A DNA stretch of 5,863 nucleotides. Origin: Candidatus Hydrogenedentota bacterium. GTDB lineage: Bacteria > Hydrogenedentota > Hydrogenedentia > Hydrogenedentales > JAEUWI01. Each line of letters opens with the position of its first letter. Within the stretch, counting starts at the first letter, position 1. Below, piece by piece: positions 1 through 5,804 of this stretch. Where the stretch lies: assembly GCA_030430835.1 (NCBI GenBank), contig JAUIKJ010000202.1:1-5863 (forward strand), read 5' to 3'. The notes beneath the pieces were generated by a model, which was not told the origin of the DNA, ran no database searches, and saw nothing but the letters and a program-made list of their open reading frames with translations. The position numbers and the translations under genes were made by a program.

Positions 1-588
1 GGGGAAGCCGATGACCATGCGCAGGGTATCGTCTTTCAACTCGATCCGGCGCGCCATTACCCGCGTACCAGGACTCATGATGAGCGCTTCGATGTCGCCG
101 TCGTCTTCGTCGATGGAGATGCGGATTTTCGATTCGATCGTGTTACCGTCATATTCGCTATAGACTTCCCAATCACCGACCAGTCCTTCGATCGCGCGTT
201 GCTGCGCGGCCAGTTCCTCTTCAGTCACGCGCTTACCCTTCACCGGCAGGCTGCCGATGGGAGACTTGAGCGCGCCCTCGAAGCTGTCACCGTCGACCGT
301 AACCTCGATCGGCATCTTCTGTCCGCGCAGCGTAACGGCCCAGCGCAGGGTGTTTTCTTTGAAGGACAAGTCCTGAACCGGTACGGCACCGCGTTCGTTT
401 CCGGCCATCCCCTTGAGCACACCATCCGCCTCGCTGAGGGTCAGTGTGGACTCGTTGGTCTGCGTCCCCATTTGGACGGACATCTGCCAGATGCCGGTTA
501 CCGCGTCGTAGTCGCCCGCGTGGGCGAAGGGGCTGAGGAGCAGCGTGAGACCAAGTAGGGCAATCCGTGCACGATGGAAGCGGTTCAT
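1..588 (-). CDS. Exported protein with tandem beta-rich modules (5' part only; runs off the left edge)
   Basis: The minus strand reads open for 196 codons from an ATG at 588 to the window edge, so the C-terminus is missing. Residues 1-24 form a classical signal peptide: Arg-rich start (MNRFHRAR), a Leu-rich core at 9-19, and an AHA cleavage site before Gly25, so the product should be exported to the periplasm or beyond. The mature part has no Cys lipobox. It shows two related modules, at about 31-120 and 135 onward. Each opens with Gly-x-Trp (Trp34, Trp140), continues with alternating hydrophobic strands and Asp-Gly turns, and shares a Lys-Glu/Asp-Asn/Asp-Thr-Leu-Arg segment (77-82 and 185-190). 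Module 1 ends in a Gly-Asp-x-Phe-x-Gly turn (100-105) and a Leu-Pro-Val-Lys-Gly stretch. The pattern looks like a lipocalin-like or small beta-barrel fold, sometimes attached to secreted hydrolases. I do not recognise a named family, and function is unknown. The start is supported by AGGGA six bases upstream and by the signal peptide beginning exactly there. Confidence 0.85.
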   Translation of the reverse strand, partial: MNRFHRARIALLGLTLLLSPFAHAGDYDAVTGIWQMSVQMGTQTNESTLTLSEADGVLKGMAGNERGAVPVQDLSFKENTLRWAVTLRGQKMPIEVTVDGDSFEGALKSPIGSLPVKGKRVTEEELAAQQRAIEGLVGDWEVYSEYDGNTIESKIRISIDEDDGDIEALIMSPGTRVMARRIELKDDTLRMVIGFP

Positions 589-594
589 GGCGTG

Positions 595-599
595 TCCCT
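595..599 (-). promoter_or_regulatory. Ribosome binding site of the exported beta-rich protein
   Basis: AGGGA on the minus strand lies six bases before the ATG at 588. This is a good Shine-Dalgarno match at normal spacing and it supports this start codon over downstream in-frame ATGs. Confidence 0.65.
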
Positions 600-613
600 G
601 TGTGTTCTGGCGG

Positions 614-647
614 CGGGCGCCTGCGTGGCCCCCGCGCCCGTGCGGGG
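614..647 (-). promoter_or_regulatory. Two mutually exclusive GC-rich hairpins in a probable 5' leader
   Basis: Two stems compete for the same bases. One pairs 630-635 with 642-647 (CCCCGC/GCGGGG, six pairs, six-base loop). The other pairs 614-620 with 634-640 (CGGGCGC/GCGCCCG, seven pairs, 13-base loop). Bases 634-635 are needed by both. If transcription starts near 649, both lie in the leader of the exported protein and could act as alternative folds. Neither covers the ribosome binding site at 595-599, and no U-run follows either in the minus direction, so a simple terminator or sequestration model is not supported. GC-rich DNA forms such pairs easily by chance. Confidence 0.3.
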
Positions 648-655
648 TTGGCTTT

Positions 656-685
656 GTTCTAGCATGATTGACTGGGGTGTGCCAA
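656..685 (-). promoter_or_regulatory. Candidate sigma-70-type promoter for the exported beta-rich protein
   Basis: On the minus strand, TTGGCA (680-685, five of six to the -35 consensus) is followed after 18 bases by TAGAAC (656-661, four of six to the -10 consensus). A TGC extended -10 element sits directly upstream of it. Transcription would begin near 649 and give a leader of about 60 bases that carries the GC-rich hairpins at 614-647. A sigma-54 reading was considered because of TTGGCAC, but the required GC at -12 is missing. Consensus rules may not hold well in this unknown lineage, so this is an inference. Confidence 0.3.
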
Positions 686-706
686 CTTGGGTTTTGGGGT
701 CCTGCC

Positions 707-721
707 GCCCGTTTCACGGGC
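707..721. repeat. Hairpin copy A, REP-like
   Basis: GCCCGT at 707-712 pairs with ACGGGC at 716-721 around the three-base loop TTC. It is followed by a G-rich tail containing GGGGGTGTGCGGG (730-742). Hairpin copy B at 778-792 has the same layout, the same stem length and a similar tail, so the two appear to be diverged copies of one element. Confidence 0.55.
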
Positions 722-744
722 TGGGCATTGGGGGTGTGCGGGTA

Positions 745-765
745 CCCCGGGCTTGCACCCCGGGG
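745..765. repeat. CCCCGGG hairpin, REP-like
   Basis: CCCCGGG at 745-751 pairs with CCCGGGG at 759-765 (seven pairs) around a seven-base loop, cttgcac. It sits between hairpin copies A and B. The block from 743 to 768, ending in GGGGCTA, looks like a dispersed intergenic palindrome of a kind I recall from some Planctomycetota-like genomes. That resemblance is from memory and unverified. Confidence 0.55.
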
Positions 766-777
766 CTAGTCACTGTC

Positions 778-792
778 GCCCGCTTTGCGGGC
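778..792. repeat. Hairpin copy B, REP-like
   Basis: GCCCGC at 778-783 pairs with GCGGGC at 787-792 around the loop TTT. Compared with copy A at 707-721, the closing pair has changed from T-A to C-G on both sides, a compensatory change that keeps the stem. A GGGTGTGCGTGGGGG tail (795-809) follows, like that of copy A, and leads directly into the first long direct repeat. Confidence 0.55.
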
Positions 793-803
793 TTGGGTGT
801 GCG

Positions 804-845
804 TGGGGGTAAGACCTCTCCCGTTGGTCGAGGTGACAATGGGGG
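804..845. repeat. Long direct repeat, copy 1 (42 bases)
   Basis: This stretch recurs 66 bases downstream at 870-911 with one mismatch (G833 versus T899). It begins with a T and five G, has a central CTCTCCCGTTGGTCGAG segment, and ends in TGACAATGGGG. ACCTC (814-818) can pair with GAGGT (830-834) around an 11-base loop. No coding capacity or transposase is associated with it. Confidence 0.85.
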
Positions 846-869
846 GCGGGGTGACGGGGTGCGGTGACA

Positions 870-911
870 TGGGGGTAAGACCTCTCCCGTTGGTCGAGTT
901 GACAATGGGGG
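870..911. repeat. Long direct repeat, copy 2 (42 bases)
   Basis: This copy matches 804-845 at 41 of 42 positions. The single difference, T899, breaks one pair of the short stem possible in copy 1, so that stem may not matter. The 24-base spacer between the copies (846-869) is made of degenerate versions of the repeat's end motif. Confidence 0.85.
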
Positions 912-912
912 T

Positions 913-927
913 GAGGTGACAATGGGG
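913..927. repeat. Partial third repeat copy (15 bases)
   Basis: GAGGTGACAATGGGG here is identical to the end of direct repeat copy 1 (830-844). With the related motifs beginning at 834, 852, 865, 900 and 917, this gives five exact or degenerate copies of TGACAATGGGG in about 95 bases. Confidence 0.7.
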
Positions 928-985
928 AGCAGGGTGGCCGGTGGTGGTTCGCGTCTTAATTGGGTTCCTGTCGGACGACGTTTAC

Positions 986-3466
986 TTAGTTCGGCGGTGC
1001 GAAGATGAGTTCGTGTTTCTTGTGGGCCTCGATCTGGTCGCGGGTGAAGTTGACGACCCGGTACTTCCCATCCATGAAGAGCGGGGCCTGGTCGCCGTAG
1101 TGCGGGCTCTTGATGTGGCCGGAGTTGCCGGTGGGGAGAATGGCATAGGCGGTCTCCGGATCCGCGAAGTCGATGACCCGGCGGGTCGACGGCCCGGCGA
1201 CGACTTCAAAGTTGCCATTGCCAAGGTAGAGCATGTTGTTGACGATACGGTCGCCGCCTGAGGCCGGGAAGGGACCAACGTTGAAGATGCCACCGAGGCC
1301 GGGAATGTAGCCGAAGGGGTGCTTGAAGGTCATCGTGTGCAGCTTGCCCCATTCCCAGGCGTGGATATCGTCGCCGAGTTCTTCGCGCAGGAAGGCGATC
1401 GCGGCGCGGAAGCCCTGCACGATGATCGCGCCCTGCGTCTCGATGTCCGGCGTGTCGATCTTGTTCCAGTAGGCGGACGACGGCGTCTTCATTGCAAACT
1501 TGTAGAAGTTCCAGCTGTCGGCCAACGAGTGATAGGGACCAAGCAGACCTTCACCCAACTCGTCGGCCAGCAGGTGATACATGATGCGGTCGTTGATCAT
1601 CTGGTAGAGCATGGCGCCGACGGAGTCCTTGCCGTGCAGATGATCCCAGTGCTCGAGAATCGCGACCGCTTCCTTCTCGTCCCGGGTAAGGTCGACAATC
1701 CGCAGGCTGTTCAAAATGCGCGGAAGAATGAAGTCCGCAGCCCATGCCTTGTCGTCAAACTGCAACGCCTGGAATCCTTCGATGTCCCAGTCGTCGCGGG
1801 TATCGAGCACTTCTTCGATGCGCGCGGCGCGGTCGCCGGGCTGCCAATAGCCCTGCATGTCCGGCACGTCGCCGACCGATTTAAAGGTGGATTTGTTGTT
1901 CGCCGTGGCGATGTAGCCCCATTCCGGGTTGATGAGTTTTGGATTGTCCGCGAAGTCGACATAACCAAGAATCTCATCCTTGCCCGATGCGCCATCCAGC
2001 AGCGCCTTGTTGTTCACATGCGGGGGACGAATCGGAATGCGTCCTGCGGCCCACCAGGCAATGTTGTCCTCGGCGTCCGCGTAGGAAACGTTCAGGCCGG
2101 GCGAGGTAATCAGCGCTACCGCCGCCTCGAATTCCTCGATGCTCTTGGCCCGGGCCATGCGGTGAAAGGCGATCATGTCCGTGTACTCGAGGTGCTGCCA
2201 CACCCAGGACATGGACACGTCCGGCCCGTTGTATTCCATCAGGGCCGAGAGCAAATCGGTGATCACCGGACCGTGCTTGGTGACACGGATCTGCGCGGTC
2301 TCCGTCGCGCCAAAGCGCACGGGCACCTCCTCCTCCTCGATCAGGACATCGGTCCATTCGCCCTTGTACTTCACTTTCGTCGGATCGTCCGGCTTGAACT
2401 CTTCGCGGTAGAGGTCCACGTCGTCGTTCGCGAGCATGGTGAGTGCCCAGGAGTGGTGGCGATTGTGGCCGATGAGGGAGAAAGGAATCAGCGGGAGATA
2501 CCAGCCGTACCATTCGAAGTCCCCGGCCTTGATGTTTGCCTCATACCAGATGCTGGGATTGGTGAAGCCGATGTGCGGGTCGTTCGCCAGCATAGCCCGG
2601 CCGGACTTCGTGCGCGAGGGCCCGGCCACCCAGGAATTGCTGCCGAGCGCGGGGGTGATCATCGTGCGAATATCGTGCAGGTCGGCGACAAGGCTACGCA
2701 TGGCCGCCACCGACGCAAGGGCCTTGTCGTTGTTGCCCGCCACCTGATAGTGCTCCGGATGCTCCGCAGCCCACTGCGCGGCTTCTTCGAGGGTCTCCAT
2801 CACGGTGACCGGCACTTCCTTGTGGTAGCCGGGGAAGAGTTCGTCGGTATCGAGATCGGGATGAATCGCCTTAAGGATCGTGTTCAGCGCGTCCTCACGC
2901 AGCCCGTCGGCGAAGGTGATTGGGAGAATCGCACCAATGGAAAGGCAGTCCACCGGCGTGAAGGGGCGCTTCTGAATGCCGAGCACGGCGAACTCCAGCG
3001 GGAGTTCTTCGGTGTCCATAAAGTGGTTGATGCCCGCGCAGAACCTCTCTGAGATCGCGCGGATCTCCGGATGCGAATCCTGGTGCATGGCGAGATAATC
3101 TGCGGCCTTCGGACGGAGACGGAAACCGCGCACTATACGGTCGACCCGGACAGCCGGCTTGCCGACGAGCTCGGAGAGTTGTCCACCCGCGAGGCGGCGC
3201 ATCAACTCCATCTGGAAGAGCCGGTCCTGCGCCATGACATAGCCCAGCGCGAAATAGCCATCGAGCTCGTCGGCGGCGAGGATGTGTGGTACGCCCCAGT
3301 CATCGCGCACCACGCGCACTTCACCACTGAGGGTTTCGTGGCGTACTTCACCATCCAGCATGGGCAGCGCCGCCTTGGCGCGGGCGTTGAACCAGACCGT
3401 GACAATCAGCGCAACCACGAGCAGCGCGAGGAAACCATACTTCACCAACCGGCGCAACGCCTTCAT
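986..3466 (-). CDS. Penicillin acylase family protein (Ntn-hydrolase, self-processing amidase)
   Basis: A complete 826-residue member of the penicillin acylase family (Pfam PF01804), enzymes that hydrolyse acyl-amide bonds in beta-lactams, acyl-homoserine lactones or lipopeptides. Residues 11-26 form one hydrophobic segment after a basic N-terminus, so it is exported or anchored facing the periplasm. The alpha part carries RDDWGVPHI (54-62) and QDRLFQME (80-87). The precursor should cut itself at Gly275|Ser276, freeing Ser276 as the N-terminal nucleophile of a 551-residue beta chain, close to the usual size. Counting Ser276 as beta1, Asp348, Val350 and Asp351 fall at beta73, 75 and 76, the calcium ligands of E. 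coli penicillin G acylase. His298 falls at beta23, as in cephalosporin and PvdQ-type acylases. Asn523 or Asn524 is the likely oxyanion residue. The C-terminus has the family's GPSTRR (758-763) and PTGNSGHIKSPHYGDQ (778-793). I chose ATG 3466 because AAGGAG lies eight bases upstream; the GTG at 3475 overlaps that site. The natural substrate cannot be told. Confidence 0.93.
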   Translation of the reverse strand: MKALRRLVKYGFLALLVVALIVTVWFNARAKAALPMLDGEVRHETLSGEVRVVRDDWGVPHILAADELDGYFALGYVMAQDRLFQMELMRRLAGGQLSELVGKPAVRVDRIVRGFRLRPKAADYLAMHQDSHPEIRAISERFCAGINHFMDTEELPLEFAVLGIQKRPFTPVDCLSIGAILPITFADGLREDALNTILKAIHPDLDTDELFPGYHKEVPVTVMETLEEAAQWAAEHPEHYQVAGNNDKALASVAAMRSLVADLHDIRTMITPALGSNSWVAGPSRTKSGRAMLANDPHIGFTNPSIWYEANIKAGDFEWYGWYLPLIPFSLIGHNRHHSWALTMLANDDVDLYREEFKPDDPTKVKYKGEWTDVLIEEEEVPVRFGATETAQIRVTKHGPVITDLLSALMEYNGPDVSMSWVWQHLEYTDMIAFHRMARAKSIEEFEAAVALITSPGLNVSYADAEDNIAWWAAGRIPIRPPHVNNKALLDGASGKDEILGYVDFADNPKLINPEWGYIATANNKSTFKSVGDVPDMQGYWQPGDRAARIEEVLDTRDDWDIEGFQALQFDDKAWAADFILPRILNSLRIVDLTRDEKEAVAILEHWDHLHGKDSVGAMLYQMINDRIMYHLLADELGEGLLGPYHSLADSWNFYKFAMKTPSSAYWNKIDTPDIETQGAIIVQGFRAAIAFLREELGDDIHAWEWGKLHTMTFKHPFGYIPGLGGIFNVGPFPASGGDRIVNNMLYLGNGNFEVVAGPSTRRVIDFADPETAYAILPTGNSGHIKSPHYGDQAPLFMDGKYRVVNFTRDQIEAHKKHELIFAPPN

Positions 3467-3474
3467 GCGGGACA

Positions 3475-3480
3475 CTCCTT
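3475..3480 (-). promoter_or_regulatory. Ribosome binding site that decides the acylase start
   Basis: A full AAGGAG Shine-Dalgarno sequence lies eight bases before the ATG at 3466. The upstream in-frame GTG at 3473-3475 shares its first base with this site and so cannot be served by it. This argues for a protein three residues shorter than the longest open frame. Confidence 0.8.
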
Positions 3481-3510
3481 CCGGGGGACTGCGAATGTTA
3501 CGAATCCGTC

Positions 3511-3541
3511 ATAATACCGGAGGCATCGATACGCCCGCCAA
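3511..3541 (-). promoter_or_regulatory. Candidate promoter for the acylase gene
   Basis: On the minus strand, TTGGCG (3536-3541, four of six to the -35 consensus) precedes TATTAT (3511-3516, five of six to the -10 consensus) with a spacer of 19 bases, slightly long. Transcription would begin near 3504, leaving a leader of about 38 bases with the AAGGAG site inside it. The -10 is the most AT-rich spot in the divergent gap, which supports it, but no operator repeats were seen. Confidence 0.35.
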
Positions 3542-3592
3542 TCCGGGCGCAGCGGTTGCATTGGATGCGTCCGGAACGGCGTAATAGCGCGA

Positions 3593-5788
3593 ATGGACCT
3601 CTTCGACGAGAACCCGCCGCGGCGGCGCCCCGCGGTTGCAGACGCCCAGACCGACCTGGACCCGGTCGTGACGCTGGAGGGCGTGGTGGAGCGAATTGTC
3701 TTCGAGAGCCCCGATACGGGGTTCATGGTGGCGCGCCTGCGCCGGGAGAACGCGCCAGAGTTGGATACCTTCGTCGGGAGCTTTCTCCCGGTATCCGTGG
3801 GCGAGACTGCGCGGCTGCGGGGGCGCTGGATCGAGGACAAGAAATTTGGTCGCCAACTGCGCGCGGAATCCTGCGAGACCATTCTGCCGAGCACGGTGGA
3901 GGGGATCGAAAAGTACCTTGGATCGGGTCTGATTCAAGGCATCGGCCCGGAGTTTGCCCGGCGGCTGGTGGCGGCCTTCGGCGTGGAGACGCTGCGCGTG
4001 ATTGACGAACAGCCGCAACGGTTGCGCAGTGTTCCCGGGATTGGCGCAAAGCGCGCGGATCAAATCCGCGAGGCATGGGCATCGCAGAAGGCGGTGCAGT
4101 CAATCATGATCTTCCTCGAGGGGAACGGCGTGACCCCGGCGCAAGCCGCAAAGATCTATCAGGCCTATGGCGACAAGGCGCTCGCGGTCGTGCGCCAGAA
4201 CCCCTATCGCCTGGCGCAGGACATTCCCGGCATCGCCTTCGCCGGAGCGGACACGATCGCTGGGCGCCTCGGTATCGAAAAGGAAGCACCGCAACGACTC
4301 GAAGCGGGTTTGCTGCACGCGCTCTGGCGCGCGATGGGCGAGGGGCATGTGTTCCTGCCGCACGGGGAACTGCTGTCGTCCGCGGCGCAACTCCTGGGGG
4401 TATCGGAGAAACTTCTCGATCCGCCCCTGGAGCGGATGAGCGTCGAGGGCCTGGTCAAGCGCGAACAGCATGCTGTGTTTCTCCCGGCGATGCAGGGGGC
4501 GGAAGCGGGCGTTGCGGAGCGGCTGCGGCGACTCCAGGCCACCCCGCTCAACGCACCGCCAATCCAGATCGAGAATGCGCTGAAGTGGGTGGAGAAGAAC
4601 CGGAAGATCGCGCTGTCCCCCGAGCAACGCGAGGCAATTCGGCGAGGAGTAACGGAGAAGCTGCTGATCATCACCGGCGGCCCGGGCACGGGCAAGACCA
4701 CGGTGATCAACAGCCTGCTCGCCATTCTGGAGAAGAAGGGCCTGAGTTTCGTGCTGGCCGCGCCCACGGGCCGCGCGGCGAAGCGGATGGAACAGGCGAC
4801 CGGCCGCGATGCGGGCACGTTGCATCGGCTGCTGGAGTTCAGCCCGAAGACGGGTGGCTTCACGCGCGATGTACACAACCCCATACACACGGACTTGGTG
4901 GTGGTGGACGAGGCGTCGATGATTGACGTGTCGCTGATGCATGCGCTGGTGCGGGCGGTGCCACCCTTCGCGCGGCTTCTGCTCGTCGGCGACGTGGATC
5001 AGTTGCCGGCCGTGGGGCCCGGCAATGTGCTGCTGGATTGTATCGCGAGTGGGGTACTGCCCGTGGTGCGGCTGAAGACCGTGTTCCGGCAAGCGGCCGA
5101 GTCGGGCATCATCACCAACGCGCACCGCATCAATCACGGCGAGGCGCCGCAGTTCAACGAGACGGATTTCTTTCTCATTCAGCGTAGTGACGCAGCCAAG
5201 GCGCGCGATACCATCGTGGAACTGCTGGCCGAGCGGATACCCCACAGGTTCGGCCTGGACCCGGTGCGCGACATTCAGGTGCTCTCACCGATGCGCCGCG
5301 GTGATGCGGGGGTGAACGCCTTGAACGAGGCGCTGCAGGAAGCGCTGAATCCGCGCGGAAAGATTGTGACGCGGCGCAGCTTTCGCGTGGGTGACAAGGT
5401 GATGCAGCTGCGGAACAATTACGAGCTCGAGGTCTACAACGGTGACACCGGTGTCATCACGCTCTACGAGGAGGATGCGGGCGAACTGGAAGTGGGCTTC
5501 GACGACGGACGACGGGTGATCTACGCCGCGGATCAGCTGGACAACCTGTCGCTGGCCTATGCGGCGACGGTACACAAGGCGCAGGGATCCGAGTATCCGG
5601 CGGTGGTGCTGAGTTTCTTGCCGCAGCACTTCATGATGCTACAGCGCAACGTTCTATACACCGCGGTCACGCGCGCAAAGCAACTGGTGATCATCGTGGG
5701 TGACGGAAAGGCGGTCCGCAGCGCAATCAGAAACACGGAGACGGTGCGGCGGCACACGCGGCTCGCGGAGCGGCTGAAGCGGCGATAG
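3593..5788 (+). CDS. recD2: RecD2-type ATP-dependent 5'-3' DNA helicase (RecD/TraA family, superfamily 1B)
   Basis: A complete 731-residue protein, close to Deinococcus RecD2 (about 715) and shorter than B. subtilis YrrC (about 800). The N-terminal domain (27-95) fits the OB-like YrrC/RecD2 domain. Helix-hairpin-helix motifs follow with GIG cores at 116-118 and 149-151. The helicase core has Walker A GGPGTGKTT (362-370), motif Ia APTGRAAKRM (390-399), Walker B VVVDEASMID (436-445), motif III LLLVGDVDQLPAVGPG (462-477), VFRQ (497-500), the family's SPMRRGDAGVNALN (565-578), motif V with ATVHKAQGSEYPAVV (658-672) and motif VI LYTAVTRAKQ (688-697). All catalytic residues are intact. RecD2 proteins unwind DNA 5' to 3' and act in repair and replication-fork maintenance in bacteria, often those without RecBCD; no recB or recC is in the window. 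ATG 3593 is the only plausible start: no ATG, GTG or TTG lies upstream in frame within the 50 bases read. Its ribosome binding site is weak, suggesting modest or leader-dependent translation. Confidence 0.96.
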   Translation: MDLFDENPPRRRPAVADAQTDLDPVVTLEGVVERIVFESPDTGFMVARLRRENAPELDTFVGSFLPVSVGETARLRGRWIEDKKFGRQLRAESCETILPSTVEGIEKYLGSGLIQGIGPEFARRLVAAFGVETLRVIDEQPQRLRSVPGIGAKRADQIREAWASQKAVQSIMIFLEGNGVTPAQAAKIYQAYGDKALAVVRQNPYRLAQDIPGIAFAGADTIAGRLGIEKEAPQRLEAGLLHALWRAMGEGHVFLPHGELLSSAAQLLGVSEKLLDPPLERMSVEGLVKREQHAVFLPAMQGAEAGVAERLRRLQATPLNAPPIQIENALKWVEKNRKIALSPEQREAIRRGVTEKLLIITGGPGTGKTTVINSLLAILEKKGLSFVLAAPTGRAAKRMEQATGRDAGTLHRLLEFSPKTGGFTRDVHNPIHTDLVVVDEASMIDVSLMHALVRAVPPFARLLLVGDVDQLPAVGPGNVLLDCIASGVLPVVRLKTVFRQAAESGIITNAHRINHGEAPQFNETDFFLIQRSDAAKARDTIVELLAERIPHRFGLDPVRDIQVLSPMRRGDAGVNALNEALQEALNPRGKIVTRRSFRVGDKVMQLRNNYELEVYNGDTGVITLYEEDAGELEVGFDDGRRVIYAADQLDNLSLAYAATVHKAQGSEYPAVVLSFLPQHFMMLQRNVLYTAVTRAKQLVIIVGDGKAVRSAIRNTETVRRHTRLAERLKRR

Positions 5789-5804
5789 GCAATACCGAGG
5801 GCCT

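Larger units (their letters stand above)
589..985. other. Gene-free intergenic region rich in hairpins and G-runs
   Basis: This gap of 397 bases separates the acylase stop from the start of the exported protein. No open reading frame in it has a plausible start or protein-like composition. It contains a candidate promoter, four or more GC-rich hairpins (630-647, 707-721, 745-765, 778-792), and a 42-base direct repeat. The plus strand is markedly G-rich, with many runs of three to six G between 674 and 933, and composition differs sharply from both flanking genes. It resembles an accumulation of REP-like palindromic elements. No canonical terminator with a U-run was found for the acylase. Confidence 0.7.
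3467..3592. other. Divergent intergenic region between the acylase and recD2-type genes
   Basis: These 126 bases must hold the 5' signals for both divergent genes. The minus-strand promoter candidate is listed separately. On the plus strand, CATAAT at 3510-3515 is a five-of-six match to the -10 consensus and overlaps the minus-strand -10, but no -35 lies 16-18 bases before it. No strong Shine-Dalgarno site precedes the helicase ATG. GGAGG at 3519-3523 is about 70 bases upstream of that ATG and has no start codon at proper spacing. Confidence 0.5.

Noticed and set aside
199..558. 119-codon plus-strand frame near the left edge
   Set aside because: It overlaps the minus-strand gene that has a signal peptide, a ribosome binding site and duplicated modules, so it is its shadow.
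574..867. 97-codon plus-strand frame through the intergenic gap
   Set aside because: It begins inside the exported-protein gene and runs through hairpins and G-rich repeats; composition is Gly/Val/Arg-biased and no ribosome binding site precedes it.
707..927. CRISPR array
   Set aside because: The repeats are two long copies plus fragments with irregular spacing (13-66 bases) and no unique spacers of equal length, and no cas gene is present.
778..985. Rho-independent terminator for the acylase gene
   Set aside because: Hairpins exist, but none is followed by a U-run when read in the minus direction. The GTCG/CGAC palindrome at 970-979 leaves only a two-base loop.
589..985. Insertion sequence or MITE remnant
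   Set aside because: No transposase fragment, no matching terminal inverted repeats bounding the region, and no flanking target-site duplication could be found.
1319..3052. 577-codon open frame on the plus strand, antisense to the acylase gene
   Set aside because: It lies wholly opposite a gene with a full set of conserved acylase motifs, and its translation is rich in Arg, Gly, Val and His without domain-like patterns. Long antisense frames are expected in high-GC coding DNA.
4100..5245. 381-codon open frame on the minus strand, antisense to the helicase gene
   Set aside because: The opposite strand encodes intact helicase motifs throughout. The antisense product is Arg-, His- and Gln-rich low-complexity sequence typical of a shadow frame.
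3593..5788. Conjugative relaxase TraA or exonuclease subunit RecD of RecBCD
   Set aside because: There is no relaxase domain, and the N-terminal OB-like and helix-hairpin-helix region is the RecD2 type; no recB, recC or transfer genes lie nearby.
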